23,280 nt of DNA, taken from Stemphylium vesicarium. Its lineage: Eukaryota > Ascomycota > Dothideomycetes > Pleosporales > Pleosporaceae. How positions within the stretch are numbered: position 1 is the stretch's first letter; each line of letters starts with the position of its first letter. This document shows positions 7,986 through 17,841 of the stretch, in pieces. Both the position numbers and the translations under genes were made by a program. The stretch covers positions 1-23,280 of the forward strand of contig QXCR01000361.1 in NCBI GenBank assembly GCA_004380135.1, in the 5' to 3' direction. The notes below the pieces were generated by a model. It was not told where the DNA came from and did not search any database. It was given only the letters and a program-made list of their open reading frames with translations.

Positions 7986-9434
7986 ATGCCTTCTTCATCC
8001 TTCAACAACGACGATAACCAGCGTCCAGCGAAGAGGAGAAAGACTGAAGAGCCCTATGAGCGTACGGTGGAATACCTGGACCTTTCAGGGAATAATGTGA
8101 AAGAAGAAGAGCTACCACAACTTCAGCGCTTACTGAGCGTTCTGCGCAAACAGCGCAAGATTGTGGTCATAGCAGGTGCAGGAATCTCGGTATCGGCTGG
8201 CATTCCCGATTTCCGATCCGCCACGGGCTTGTTCAAGACTCTAAAGAAGGAGCAAAAGCTCAAGTCCTCTGGCAAGGACCTTTTCGATGCATCCGTGTAC
8301 CAGGATGACACGTCGACATCGATATTCCACGACATGGTACGCAAAATATCCCAGCACACCAAGTCTGCGAAGCCCACTGCTTTCCACCATCTTCTCGCGA
8401 CCCTAGCTCAGGAAGGGCGCCTAATGCGACTATACACCCAGAACATCGACAGTATTGACACTTCACTACCTCCCCTCAGTACGAAGGTCCCCCTGCCCCA
8501 GAAAGGACCATGGCCCAAGACTGTTCAGCTGCATGGTGGTCTGGATTACATGGTGTGCTCCAAATGCCAAACCATTACGCCTTTCGATGCCGAGCAGTTC
8601 AGCGGACCTAACCCACCTCCCTGCCTGAGCTGTCTGAAAAATGATGAGATTCGCCGGTTGGCAGGCAAGCGAAGCCACAGCATCGGGCGGTTGCGCCCGC
8701 GCATGGTCCTTTACAACGAATACAATCCTGATGACGAATCAATTGGTTCCTGCGCGTCCTACGACATGCGCGAGAGACCAGACGCTGTTATTGTGGTGGG
8801 CACCACGTTGAAAGTCCCAGGTGTGCGCCGCATAGCTCGCGAGCTGTGCAACATCGTTCGCGACCGAAGAAATGGAGTCACAATATGGATAAATAACGAC
8901 CATGAGCCGGTGGGCAAAGATTTGATGGACAAGTGGGATCTGGTAGTGAAGGGACCCTGTGACGAGGTCGCGCGTCATGCCAACATGCGGCGATGGGACG
9001 ACCTGATGAACCACACAATGATTATAGACGGGGCTCTTGGCAAGGTGAAGAAGAATAAGAAGACGCAGAGACGAAAAGATGTCATCGGCACTCCTCGAAA
9101 ACCTGGTGTACTCCGCAATGCAGGCCAGCGTACGCCTGAGGAAATGCCACGCCTGTCCCTCAACAAGGAGGAATCAAACACACCCTCAAGCAAAAGTCAA
9201 AAGCGGAAGGCAGATGCGCAGATGGATTGGTCGGACAGGATCTCAAGCAAAGCACCGGCGAGGAAGCCCGAGATACAGCGAAAGCGGGCGACAGCAGCAG
9301 GCCAGAGCAAGGTCCAGAAAGCGCCCAAGAATGAGACTCCTGCCATCAATAATGTTTTCAAGGCTACCAAGATCTCGGTCCAGCACCGTTGCCATGGGAA
9401 ACTAATCACGGATGCCAAGAGAACGAAAGTATAG
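7986..9434 (+). CDS. Sir2-family NAD+-dependent histone deacetylase, Hst3/Hst4 type, 482 aa
   Basis: A nuclear sirtuin; in yeasts the Hst3/Hst4 group removes H3K56 acetylation after S phase and guards genome stability and silencing. From the ATG: NAD-binding GAGISVSAGIPDFRS at 64-78, TQNID at 151-155, catalytic His183 in QLHGG, zinc cysteines 191/194 (CSKC) and 213/216 (CLSC), then GTTLKVPGVRRIARE at 272-286, which is characteristic of the Hst3/4 branch. All key residues are present. The N-terminus has a KRRK nuclear signal at 16-19, and a long Lys/Arg-rich tail from about 340 also looks nuclear. An open GTG codon lies 12 nt upstream, but the leader appears to contain an intron (7874-7980: GTAAGA, CTGAC, GTCAG) whose acceptor is 5 nt before the ATG, so 7986 is the start. 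The coding part is intronless. Confidence 0.93.
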   Translation: MPSSSFNNDDNQRPAKRRKTEEPYERTVEYLDLSGNNVKEEELPQLQRLLSVLRKQRKIVVIAGAGISVSAGIPDFRSATGLFKTLKKEQKLKSSGKDLFDASVYQDDTSTSIFHDMVRKISQHTKSAKPTAFHHLLATLAQEGRLMRLYTQNIDSIDTSLPPLSTKVPLPQKGPWPKTVQLHGGLDYMVCSKCQTITPFDAEQFSGPNPPPCLSCLKNDEIRRLAGKRSHSIGRLRPRMVLYNEYNPDDESIGSCASYDMRERPDAVIVVGTTLKVPGVRRIARELCNIVRDRRNGVTIWINNDHEPVGKDLMDKWDLVVKGPCDEVARHANMRRWDDLMNHTMIIDGALGKVKKNKKTQRRKDVIGTPRKPGVLRNAGQRTPEEMPRLSLNKEESNTPSSKSQKRKADAQMDWSDRISSKAPARKPEIQRKRATAAGQSKVQKAPKNETPAINNVFKATKISVQHRCHGKLITDAKRTKV

Positions 9435-10274
9435 TCGACATGCGATGATTCGAACGACATAGACACAGTTATGTTGGTCCCAACACGCCTCCCAAAGAAT
9501 GAGTGGAACTAGGTATAGGTCAACGCAAGAAGTCACAAGGACGAACCCTACTATCCTTGAATATGACAAAGCCCACGTCGGTCACAAAATCTTGTTCACT
9601 TGTAGACAGTATCTTCTTTTCGATAACTGCGATTGGAATGTGTTGTAAAAGTTGGTTAAAAACGATCTAAATCTTTGCTTTTTTATCTGTTATCCAAGCA
9701 CAGATTAGTTAGGATTTGACAACTCGTGGAAGAAAGTCAAGATGGAAATCGGCATCGTGCGTTGGAGGGAAATACTCTATTGGTTATACTAGGCAGACGG
9801 GTGTGCGTGACTAAAGTCTCTCCCAGCGAACGGAAAAACGCTGTGTGCCTGAAGCAGCCGATCAGACAGCACTATGTTGGAAAAGGCGCTATCCTTGCCC
9901 TTCAATTGATTGTTTCCCGCACATGGGGTTTTCCGGCACACATGAAGTGACTTTACTGTCGCTGCTCCATTTGTGGACGTGCTACTTGGTCATATTGACA
10001 TTCGGAAGGGGGTTGATGTTTTCGATATAATCTTGGCTCCCTAGCTCACAGCACCTTTTCTCGCGTTGATTTGAAGCACGTCTGTCAGTCTCTATGTTCT
10101 AGTACACAGAGATGCTGTTATAAGGATACTAGAGGATTTCTGACAAAAGTATGATCTCGCGGATTTCAATTTACTCGATAGTAGAAGATGACTATGATGA
10201 ACTATGAATAGACTGGGCTGTGCGGTAGTCGACTACGCCTAAGTTGGTTAGATGTCTCTCCAATATTGTGGTCC
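9435..10274. other. Intergenic region, sirtuin terminator side
   Basis: AT-rich just after the sirtuin (TTTGCTTTTTTATC near 9673), probably its 3'UTR and polyadenylation region. The remainder has only short, domain-free ORFs. Confidence 0.4.
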
Positions 10275-10355
10275 CGACTGCCTGGTAATTGTGCAAACAC
10301 AGCCACCCCAGGCAGTCGTTGCTCCTACTTGACGATAGTTACCCTCACCAGGCAG
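10275..10355 (+). promoter_or_regulatory. Triplicate CCAGGCAG motif with a perfect 11-bp inverted repeat
   Basis: CGACTGCCTGG (10275-10285) is the exact reverse complement of CCAGGCAGTCG (10308-10318), with a 22-nt spacer. A third CCAGGCAG is at 10348-10355 in the same orientation as the second, 40 bp on. The block lies 117-197 bp upstream of the ATG of the N-terminal ORF of the zinc-finger locus, where operator-like sites would be expected. The binding protein is unknown. Confidence 0.45.
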
Positions 10356-10471
10356 CAATTGCCCACCTTGAGTTCAGATCGCCTTGCATATATGAACCGG
10401 GTCGCCATTCTAAGATCGAACTACTGAGCTGTCATCCCCAGTACCTTTTCCCTATAGACTCTCAAGACACC

Positions 10472-10729
10472 ATGACCGAGTCATCGCAAAGCCCTACTCC
10501 CACACAAGTTGCGGACGAGCAGGAGCAGAACCTTTCTTTGGATTTGCCCACCGTTGAGCCTACACCAGTCAACATGAACACTGAATCATCACGAACCTCT
10601 CCATCTGCTGGTGAGAAAGCGATGATCGTAACGCCCCCCCGAAAAAGCCACAGCAGTAGGCTGGTAAATGGGTCTCCACATCGGGATCTAAAAAGCTGCA
10701 ATATCTCTACAGGCTCTAACCCAATTTAG
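10472..10729 (+). CDS. Possible 5' exon of the C2H2 zinc-finger gene
   Basis: From the ATG at 10472 an 85-codon Ser/Thr/Pro/Glu-rich ORF (MTESSQSPTPTQVADEQEQN; later MIVTPPRKSHSSRLVNGSPH) has the disordered composition typical of N-termini of fungal C2H2 factors. It ends in TAG right before a MITE. Candidate donors inside (GTGAGA near 10611, GTAAAT near 10663) do not join in frame directly to the zinc-finger exon at 11023. The GTAAAT donor would join in frame to an open segment inside the MITE (10893-10967), which is then in frame with that exon. Transcript data would be needed to fix the model. Confidence 0.45.
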   Translation: MTESSQSPTPTQVADEQEQNLSLDLPTVEPTPVNMNTESSRTSPSAGEKAMIVTPPRKSHSSRLVNGSPHRDLKSCNISTGSNPI

Positions 10730-10739
10730 ATGATTAATA

Positions 10740-10950
10740 GCTTATTTTATAGCCTAAATATAGGCCTGTATTTTGTATATAGAAAGCATCTAGCTAGCTA
10801 CAGTACCTAGCTAGATATCTTAGTTCGGAGCAAAATGTGGAGACCCAACTCTTGGCAACGTGGGTTGGCTAATAACCTTTTTGTTATTAGCTTAAGAGAA
10901 AGACTTTCTACATACAAAATCTAGATGTAGATTTAGGCTATGGAATAAGC
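10740..10950 (+). mobile_element. Palindromic MITE, 211 bp, TA-flanked, inside the zinc-finger locus
   Basis: Left arm GCTTATTTTATAGCCTAAAT and right arm (read inwards) GCTTATTCCATAGCCTAAAT continue as TTTTGTATATAGAAAG and TTTTGTATGTAGAAAG. About 38 of the first 47 positions match. Both ends are flanked by TA (10738-10739 and 10951-10952). A smaller hairpin, GCTAATAACC...GTTATTAGC, lies inside near 10868-10891. It is AT-rich, unlike the exon on its right, and non-coding. Superfamily unclear; the TA duplication fits Tc1/mariner-type mobilisation. Confidence 0.75.
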
Positions 10951-11022
10951 TATCGATGCGATTATAGGTGAGTACTTTTCCAACGCACTTTTGATAAATA
11001 GTCTTTACTAACTCCTTCATAG

Positions 11023-11563
11023 GAAACACATGGACAGGCACGACCGGCCTTACAAATGCAACGTTGAGGGCTGCGAGAATCGCCCGGGCTTAACCTACAA
11101 CGGCGGTCTCATCCGCCATCAGCGTGAGGTCCACGGGATGCACGGCGGCATCAATAAATCCCTCTTCTGTCCGTTTCCCGACTGCAAACGCAGCTCCGAT
11201 GCCGGTTTCACGCGCAAGGGGAACCTCGATGACCACATCCGCCGCAGCCACCGACGAACGTCAATGTCAGCGGACCTCCGTGGCTTGGTCATCCGCCGCT
11301 ACACGGTCCGCCGCGGGATCCCTGGGTCACGCGCCTCTGATTCCCCGTACAGCCGCACCCTGGAAGATGTCCGCGACAAGGATGTGAGTCTGAAGCGTAA
11401 GCGGAGTGGGTCTGATGATGCGGCTTCCGCGGTATCTGAACGTGGCAACGAGGATATGCGCCATGAGATTGAGCGGTTGAGGTATGAGAATGAGAAGAAG
11501 AACAAGAGGCTTGAGCAGTTGGAACAAGCTGTTAAGGATCTGCAGCAGCAAGGGCAGAACTGA
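11023..11563 (+). CDS. C2H2 zinc-finger protein with C-terminal coiled coil (3' exon)
   Basis: Probable DNA-binding regulator. Numbered from the ATG at 11030, finger 1 uses Cys10, Cys15, His30 and His35 (YKCNVEGCENR...LIRHQREVHG), and finger 2 uses Cys47, Cys52, His69 and His74 (FCPFPDCKRS...NLDDHIRRSH). A basic stretch (LKRKRSG) and a coiled coil of about 40 residues (EIERLRYENEKKNKRLEQLE) end the protein. The exon begins at 11023 after a textbook intron (10968-11022: GTGAGT, TACTAAC, CATAG), so the ATG at 11030 is probably internal: RKHMDRHDRPYKC is the usual end of a preceding finger. That preceding finger is missing or wrecked where the MITE sits. Whether a functional mRNA is still made is open; initiation at 11030 would still give two fingers. 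Confidence 0.8.
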
Positions 11564-11876
11564 AGTGCAGTGCTTCCATGATGGGTTTTATCTGCATTTT
11601 TGGTCCGGCGTTGAGGGCTTAATGGCGGGCTCTTTTTACAACTGCCATTTCTTCACTCTTTGGCGTAGTCACCTCTCTTTTCTTTCCCCTAGTTCTTGTT
11701 CATATCCCAATATTTCCAACAACCCCCCCTCACTCTCATTGTGCATACTTACTCGGAGAGATGCTTACAGTTGGCGACCGGAACCATAAGCGCCGCTTAC
11801 GGCTCGCGTACAGGCGATTCGAGGTCCGCTGCCTGGCAACGAGAATCATTCATTTGGTGCCAATTCGGCACGGGTA
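11564..11876. other. 3' region of the zinc-finger gene
   Basis: Pyrimidine-rich, with several TTTCTT and CTCTCTTTTC runs, and no domain-bearing ORF. Probably the 3'UTR and spacer. Confidence 0.35.
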
Positions 11877-12154
11877 CACTCTCATGCACTTGCAGCTTCC
11901 GGTTTCTGTAAGCAGGCGGCTTTTAATCCCTGGATTAGCCTCTTTCGTTTCATGGTGGTCTTTCCTAAATGGTACCAGGGCTTCTCAGCAATGCCACGGG
12001 TCAATTATCTCCTCGATACTCTGACCAATCAAAGTGAAATATCCACAGAGTCTAAGCCGTGTCTGAGCAAGCGTATACTGGGCGAATCCATGTCCCGTGT
12101 GAGATGGCAACTGAGCCGCGTGCGCAAAGTGGAAGCTGCAAGTGCATGAGAGTT
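11877..12154 (+). mobile_element. MITE-like element with perfect 23-bp inverted repeats
   Basis: The left arm ACTCTCATGCACTTGCAGCT plus TCC (11878-11900) is matched exactly, in inverse, at 12131-12153. The next base outwards differs, and beyond it both sides have TA (11875-11876 and 12155-12156), consistent with a TA target duplication and an element of about 278 bp. The interior carries no long ORF of its own. It is unrelated in sequence to the other two TIR families in the window. Confidence 0.7.
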
Positions 12155-12156
12155 TA

Positions 12157-13872
12157 CTGCCTAGTCCGGGATCCGTGTGACTGAGAGACAGTCGGGGCAT
12201 GAGGAACCTCTGGGCACCCGTCTTACAAGGCTCACAACGAGCATTGTGGGTGATTGTGAAACGGCTGAGCACGACGATCACAATGAAGCTGCCTCGGGCA
12301 ATCACAGTGGCGTACACACCGCCTCAAGCTACGTCATATGAGCTATTCTTATCATAATAATACGACCCAATGCACTTTCTCCGACGAGCCGCTTCGTTGC
12401 CCCGCTTACACCCCTTACATACCGTCTCACCCCTGATGCCCCTTGTGTGCCGCCGAACCCCACAACGACTGTATGGTGAAATCGAGTGGCCGCTCGCTCT
12501 GATACACACCGCCTGCGCTGCTGGCATTCGAAGCTGTGAGGAGAAAGTGGGCGATCCTCTACGGAGCCACACTCGTAAACCGCACCGTATCGACTCACAC
12601 AAAGAGGAGTGATCAAATCTCTCTATTCTAATTGTGCATTATACCTTGAGCGTAGACTCGTTGCACATGAGACAGGTTGCCCAGCACTGTCGTCATCATC
12701 AGTAGTCGACACCCTGATTGGTGGCCCTGTCCCCCAGGGATTACCGCAGCCTTCCAAGATGCAGGGGCATTGTCATGGTCTCTAGTGGGGGCCAAAAGAG
12801 AGGCCCGCGACTTCCCCCATTGATGGCCTAAGGCACAGCACGCCCCAGACAGGCATTGAAGCTATCGTGCTTGTTGCTTCCAACGTCGTGTCTCTGTGGT
12901 CTTCTATATTCGGTCACTGTTCAAATAAGACCCTATCATCCAGTGGTTAGACGAGATGGTGCCCATCATTCCATGCGTCGCGCAATGCCTTAGTTCCGGG
13001 CTTCATGCCCTCTAGATAAACTATTGAGTCCATCACGCAAACCTCCACTGCGATTGCCACAGATCGCGTATAGAATCCCGCAAAAGCAAAGTTGTGTCTC
13101 CAAATGCCTTTCCTATCGTGCTTTCGCGCCAGCCCAGTCTGGATTGAGCGTTGCAAGCATGCGCACAAAAAGTGCCTCTTTGGCCCAATCCACCAGGGCG
13201 ATTGTTTCGCCATCCTGATTGCTTGGCCGTCAGCACAGTAAGGGACTGAATCTGTTTTCTCGTTTTCACCTGAGTTCCTTGAGCTCTCGTCTCTTATGTT
13301 TATATTAATCGAATTATAAACCTCGTAGATGGCCCCATCTCATCGATGCTTTTGGGTGTCTTTAGCAAGCACAAATATGCGTTTAAGTGCGTCTGGTCGC
13401 TCCTCTGAAGCAAACTTTGCATGCATCGGCAGCAGTTTGGTTAGCAGTAGCAGTTGGGGCAAGCTGCAATCGTAGCCTAGTAAAACGCTAGAGCGTTAAA
13501 GCGAGCAACACATCGTCCATAATCAAACTCATCACGCATGTAGTGATAGCTAATCCACGAGTTCCGACAAGTCCGTCTATCTCGATGCATACATATGTCT
13601 GTCGGCAACTGCTGTTCATTCTGCAGTTACTAACACATTTGGCATCGCCAGTCTACCCAATCCAATTCTCATCATCTATATTGACACAGCAGTGGGGACT
13701 TTGGATGCTCTCCCAGCTCGACTCGCTACAACTTCCCACGGCAGTCAGTGTTCCCAGCACTTATCCAGTGCGCTCCAGAGCGAGTAGCACATCTCCTGCG
13801 CATTGACGGTAGATTTAAGCATGGGGTGGTAGTATGATGTATATTGTGAGTGTCGAAGGATCTGATACACTG
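12157..13872. other. Gene-free stretch with possible relics
   Basis: Short ORFs only. On the minus strand near 13213-13110, DGETIALVDWAKEALF resembles the VDWA block of fungal phosphotransferase-like proteins but quickly hits a stop. The other frames remain open piecemeal, as a decayed gene would. There are no repeats beyond small hairpins. Confidence 0.35.
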
Positions 13873-14404
13873 TCATGTAGTTCTGTGCCTTCGAGGCAGA
13901 GGCCCTCTCGGCAAGATGCGTTGGCGAAGAGAACATCCATGTCTGTGATGTCTAAAAAGTCGTCAGCGGCATGAGACCTGAAATAGATACGAAGGCTTCT
14001 TACTTAGACAGTGTGTCTTTGCGGCCGAATGAGGTATGAACACACTTCTCGTATCTCGTAAGATCGAACCTACGAAAAAACATTTTGTTGCAGTTTGGGT
14101 ATTCGCAGACATGTTCTTTTACGCGGACAGGTTTGTGCAACAGCATATCCGGGTTTAGGTTGTCGTTGTACATTGGCGCTAGTTCGTATCCTGGCATGAT
14201 TGGCGATATGTATACATTTTCGTACGGATACATATCCATTGGCGCATCGGCACCTAACTGGACACGTATGCCCCACCCTGTGGTCTCACCCTTCACTCCG
14301 TTGGAATATGGGTGCTCTAAACAAGCTGATACAAATGATCTTCCTGTGTGGTGCCAGGGCTGCCTATAGACCCCACGACTTCTGCACACTACTCTCATGC
14401 TCAA
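13873..14404 (-). CDS. Degenerate C2H2 zinc-finger ORF
   Basis: The ATG at 14404 opens 134 codons. Residues 100-123 form a C2H2-like finger, CEYPNCNKMFFRRFDLTRY then EKCVH: Cys100, Cys105 and His123 are in place, but the first zinc His is Tyr118 (TAC where CAC is expected). A second finger seems to start (FGRKDTLSK). A plausible intron, 14003-13952 (GTAAGA donor, CTGAC branch, TTTTTAG acceptor), would continue it as KHHRHGCSLRQR to a stop at 13873. Upstream of the finger is a Tyr/Pro/Met-rich segment. Either a decaying transcription-factor gene or the C-terminal part of one. The finger homology is clear; the full model is uncertain. Confidence 0.45.
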
Positions 14405-16097
14405 AATTAACGTGTTTACTCAGTCGTGTACTCGTGAAAGCTGCATACCCTCAGTATACTATCTGACCTTCGAATTCACCGAAAAGTGATCGGGTGCTGT
14501 CGGTGGCCGATCAACGAGGCAGAGGCTGCCGACAAAATCAGTTGACTTCCAGCGACTTGTTCGAGACGGCGCAAAGTGGATACATCAGGAGGTGATATCC
14601 GGGCTTGTAAGCCGTGGATGGAAACACGCGAAGGCCACAGCGGGGGTGGTATGACGCTAGTCTCGCGCTTTGCATTCCTTTCCGCCGATCACTAAACTGT
14701 AGACGCACCGAGTCGTCCTACGCAAACAGCATCTGTCATGTCGAGTGCTTTAAAGCTATAAAAGATTCGCCACATGTAGGAGTCTTTACGTCCATGGTCT
14801 GCCTCTCTGCCTTGTCGGCTGTAAGGGTGCGGGATTAGATTGTATAGAATATCGGTGGGCCAAGGGCCTGGGAGGGACGTCGCGTTCGGGGGTGGGCAAG
14901 CAGAGCTATCGGCATCAGTGGGAGTTGCTGCCTCGCGTACGGCTGAGGCTGCGCTGCTGGACGTACACGTGGGTGCTGTCGCTTTGAGCAGTGGATTGGA
15001 GCGCCGACGATGGCCACGGAGACTAGCAGAAATAGGGCGGATGAGCCTGGTGTTGAGGCCCTGAGTGAGGCCAAGGCTGCGTTAGGCCGGCGGGCATTGC
15101 GTTGCTTGCTGGAGCATCTGATGAGATTGATGGTGATGAGGCGGTGGGCGGGTCGATGGCGTGTCGATCGAGGTGGTGGTCAAGGCTGCAGCGCCGCTGC
15201 GATCGCGCAAGGCTGGGCACCCGGCGGGCAGCTCAACCTTGGAACGCGCTCGCGATTCGTCCACCACTGTATGTAGAAATTTTCGAATTGCAGCCTCTAT
15301 CAATGCACGTTAGGCGCGGCGCAGGTTCCTCCTCATTACTGACGCCGATAGCCAGGCACCTCAACCTCACTGTCATCGCCGCGCGCGTACGGCGACGGGA
15401 CGCGAAAGGTATTATGCAACGTTGCGCCCTACGCTGCTGGCGATGGCGACGTCGAGGTGGTGGCGGCAACTGCATGATCACAACAACAGATATGAGCACA
15501 GCCAGTTGGGGATATACGCAAGAGATCAGATGAGTATACTTCTGGTATCAAAACAGCGCAGGTCAAGCCGCATGTACTAGCGCGTTAAAATCGCACAACG
15601 TATCACTAGGCGCCTAGCCGGAATGCCTACAGGATATACAGTAATTTACTCAACGTCGGGTTTGACGGTAACATTTGCGCGTGTGTTTAGCGAGACGGTC
15701 TCGTCGCGAGGCGCTTTTGGGTTGGACAACTCCCACAGTCAGGGAGGAGAAAGTATACTGCGTCGTCACCGTGGTCATCAACCTTCCTAGGAATTGAGTG
15801 GTTGCTGCCCGCTCCTACCGATAAGTATCGCCTGACTAAAGATCCCGCTACCAGTGCCTATCTAAGCTGCCTTTCTAAAGTCCTGCCAATTTCAACCATG
15901 TCAACTCTACCGCATCTACCAGCTAGCTGAAGCACCGCCTCTGCCCTATTTTTTGCAGAATCGGCCAATATCTCTATCTAAGTCGTCTCTTGAACCGTTT
16001 GTGTTACCTGCAAATGTTGTGCAAGTGTAACATTCGGAGGAGCTAAAGAGCTCTTAGGTTCCACAAACACGAAAAGTTTGCTGCCCCCTCGCAACTG
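14405..16097. other. Gene-free stretch with a GC-rich, multi-frame-open block
   Basis: 14840-15540 is G/C-rich and open in several frames on both strands (Ala/Arg/Pro-rich translations), which is expected from composition alone; no domain is visible in any frame. The rest is the probable promoter of the F-box-like gene. No repeats were recognised. Confidence 0.4.
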
Positions 16098-16105
16098 TAT
16101 AAAAG
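16098..16105 (+). promoter_or_regulatory. TATA box of the F-box-like gene
   Basis: TATAAAAG lies 59 bp upstream of the ATG at 16157, between C-rich sequence and a short leader. It is a good match to the consensus at a plausible distance. Confidence 0.55.
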
Positions 16106-16156
16106 CACCCCACTGTCGTTCCGAGGTCTTCAAAAGCCATTCAACTTCGTTTTCTT

Positions 16157-17768
16157 ATGGCGGCCACGGAATTACCAAGGATACGACAAGGCATTTGGTA
16201 CGATGCTAAATGCAAGCTCTGCGGCGGGCCCGTCGAGTGCCGCAATGTTCACTCCTATCGAGCTATTCGAGCGCTTCCGGGAGAAGAGAGTCTTGAAGAT
16301 ACAGTCCCTGTTCTCGAAGACTCAAATGCCAGACGTATCATCATCGGCTCGTTTCGCGCATCATGCATTCGTTCAATTGGATCGCTTCCAGGAGTCTACT
16401 TGACGCACCTTCGTTGCATCAGGATACTTCGCAAGGCTGCAAACTGCAACAAACAGGAAATCTCTGTCCTCAAATTTATCAGTATCCTGTCACCCATGTG
16501 CTCAGTCGATACGACCAGATTCCAACCGCTCTCGGACCTGGATGAAAATGTCCTCACCAGGATATTCAGTCCGAAATCGCTAAACAGTCGTCATCCGCAA
16601 TTACAAATACCATTGCTTCGTCCAACGTTCCAAGATCTCCTGCACAACCTGCCGCCTGAGGTTCTTTCACAAATTCTCTCGAACTGTCAGCCCGATCATG
16701 CTCTCATGATATCGGTTGGCCTCAAGGATTCCTTTTGGAAAGAGGCTGTGAAAGAAGATCTTGCCAGACAAAATCTCACAGTTGGGATACAAGCAGCTCA
16801 GCTCTTACAAAATCAACCACACAGTGAATCCTACACAGAGAAAGTGATCAAGCTATCAGGGAAAATGGTCGCCCGTTTCGTGCCGCTTGGCAGCGAGGTC
16901 TACCTACAAGACATTTTGGAGAGGTGCGAATACAGGAACCCATCGGAGTGGGATATCGAATTTTGCGTTGACACGCCGTCAAGAGTCCTTGCGATACAGG
17001 CCAATCACCTTGGAGTCCGCAACGTTGCTTTCCGCTATGGAACAGATGGAACACCAGAGTTTTTGCGCAATGCAAGACTGCCTCCCAACATGTTTGTCGA
17101 TCGCGTTGACGATGGTTCTTTTATTCTCCTACGCCTCGTCTCTGATGTACGTACGAGATCTTCCCAAAAGTAATCACAAGCTAAATTCGACAGTCTATCA
17201 AAGTAAGAATGATGGATATTGCTCGCCTAGATCGCAACAGTCCTCACCCTCAGCCGCTCGTCCCTTTTAGCCCTCATCCTCGGCCGCTCCTCCCCTACAG
17301 ACTCGGAAGATGGGTTCCTTACTCCGTTACTACCATTCGTCAACCTTCCTTACCGATCGAAGGATACTTCAAACCTTCATATGTCAAAATATCTACTTGC
17401 GCATCAATATATCTCTCCTACAATGGCCATCATAGTCTTTCCGGTATTTTCGAAGAAAAGGGTGAAGATCGCGAAGAAGTATCATTGGGCGCAAAACTGG
17501 GGCCTAGGACGGTGCGGCTGTACGGGACTCAACGTCGATTATTCCCCCTCGGTAATATGCCTTTTTTCCAGGTAAGTAACCGTTTTGGTGTCAATCTGTT
17601 ATGCATTTCTCATAGGAAAACTAGATACGAGCGGAAGATGGCAACTTCCTACCTACGCTGCCTGACATATATCAGCTCGACATCATAGACTTCCAGGAAC
17701 ATACAATGGTCAAAGGTATCTGGTGGGGCAAAACAGAGTGCCAATTCGTTTTTAATGTCGTGCTATGA
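16157..17768 (+). CDS. F-box-like protein, fungal family with N-terminal CxxC, three exons
   Basis: Probably a substrate adaptor of an SCF ubiquitin ligase or a related scaffold. Two introns restore a 503-residue product: 17147-17193 (GTACGT donor, GCTAAAT branch, GACAG acceptor) and 17572-17624 (GTAAGT donor, AACTAG acceptor). The nearer CATAG acceptor of the second intron would give an immediate stop, whereas the AACTAG one opens 47 more codons (AEDGNLPTLPDIYQLDIIDF, then GIWWGKTECQFVFNVVL). The N-terminus has CKLCGG (Cys19, Cys22), and about 163-200 is F-box-like (LHNLPPEVLSQILSNCQPDH... FWKEAVKED). The second half (GVRNVAFRYGTDGTPEFL) resembles the substrate-side domain of large fungal F-box families. 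It has a TATA box and converges on the next gene, which ends 73 bp away. Ligand and target unknown. Confidence 0.65.
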
Positions 17769-17841
17769 AATTGAAAGAGCGTGGTAGTCATGGAAGCCTT
17801 TCCACATCTCCTTCACAACAGACTTCTAGCACACAACCTTA

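Noticed and set aside
9726..10030. Short plus-strand ORFs after the sirtuin
   Set aside because: Under 75 codons, no recognisable motif, in an AT-rich 3' region.
12947..13213. Aminoglycoside-phosphotransferase-like relic (LVDWAKEALF)
   Set aside because: Only a short VDWA-like match; a stop follows soon and no other kinase-fold motif is visible nearby, so I do not annotate a gene.
13978..14003. A 26-nt intron (GTAAGA...TTTCAG) in the degenerate C2H2 ORF
   Set aside because: Too short for a fungal spliceosomal intron; the 52-nt alternative to TTTTTAG with a CTGAC branch is more plausible.
14835..15533. Several overlapping ORFs in the GC-rich block
   Set aside because: Open on both strands in many frames because of composition; Ala/Arg/Pro-rich translations without domains or introns.
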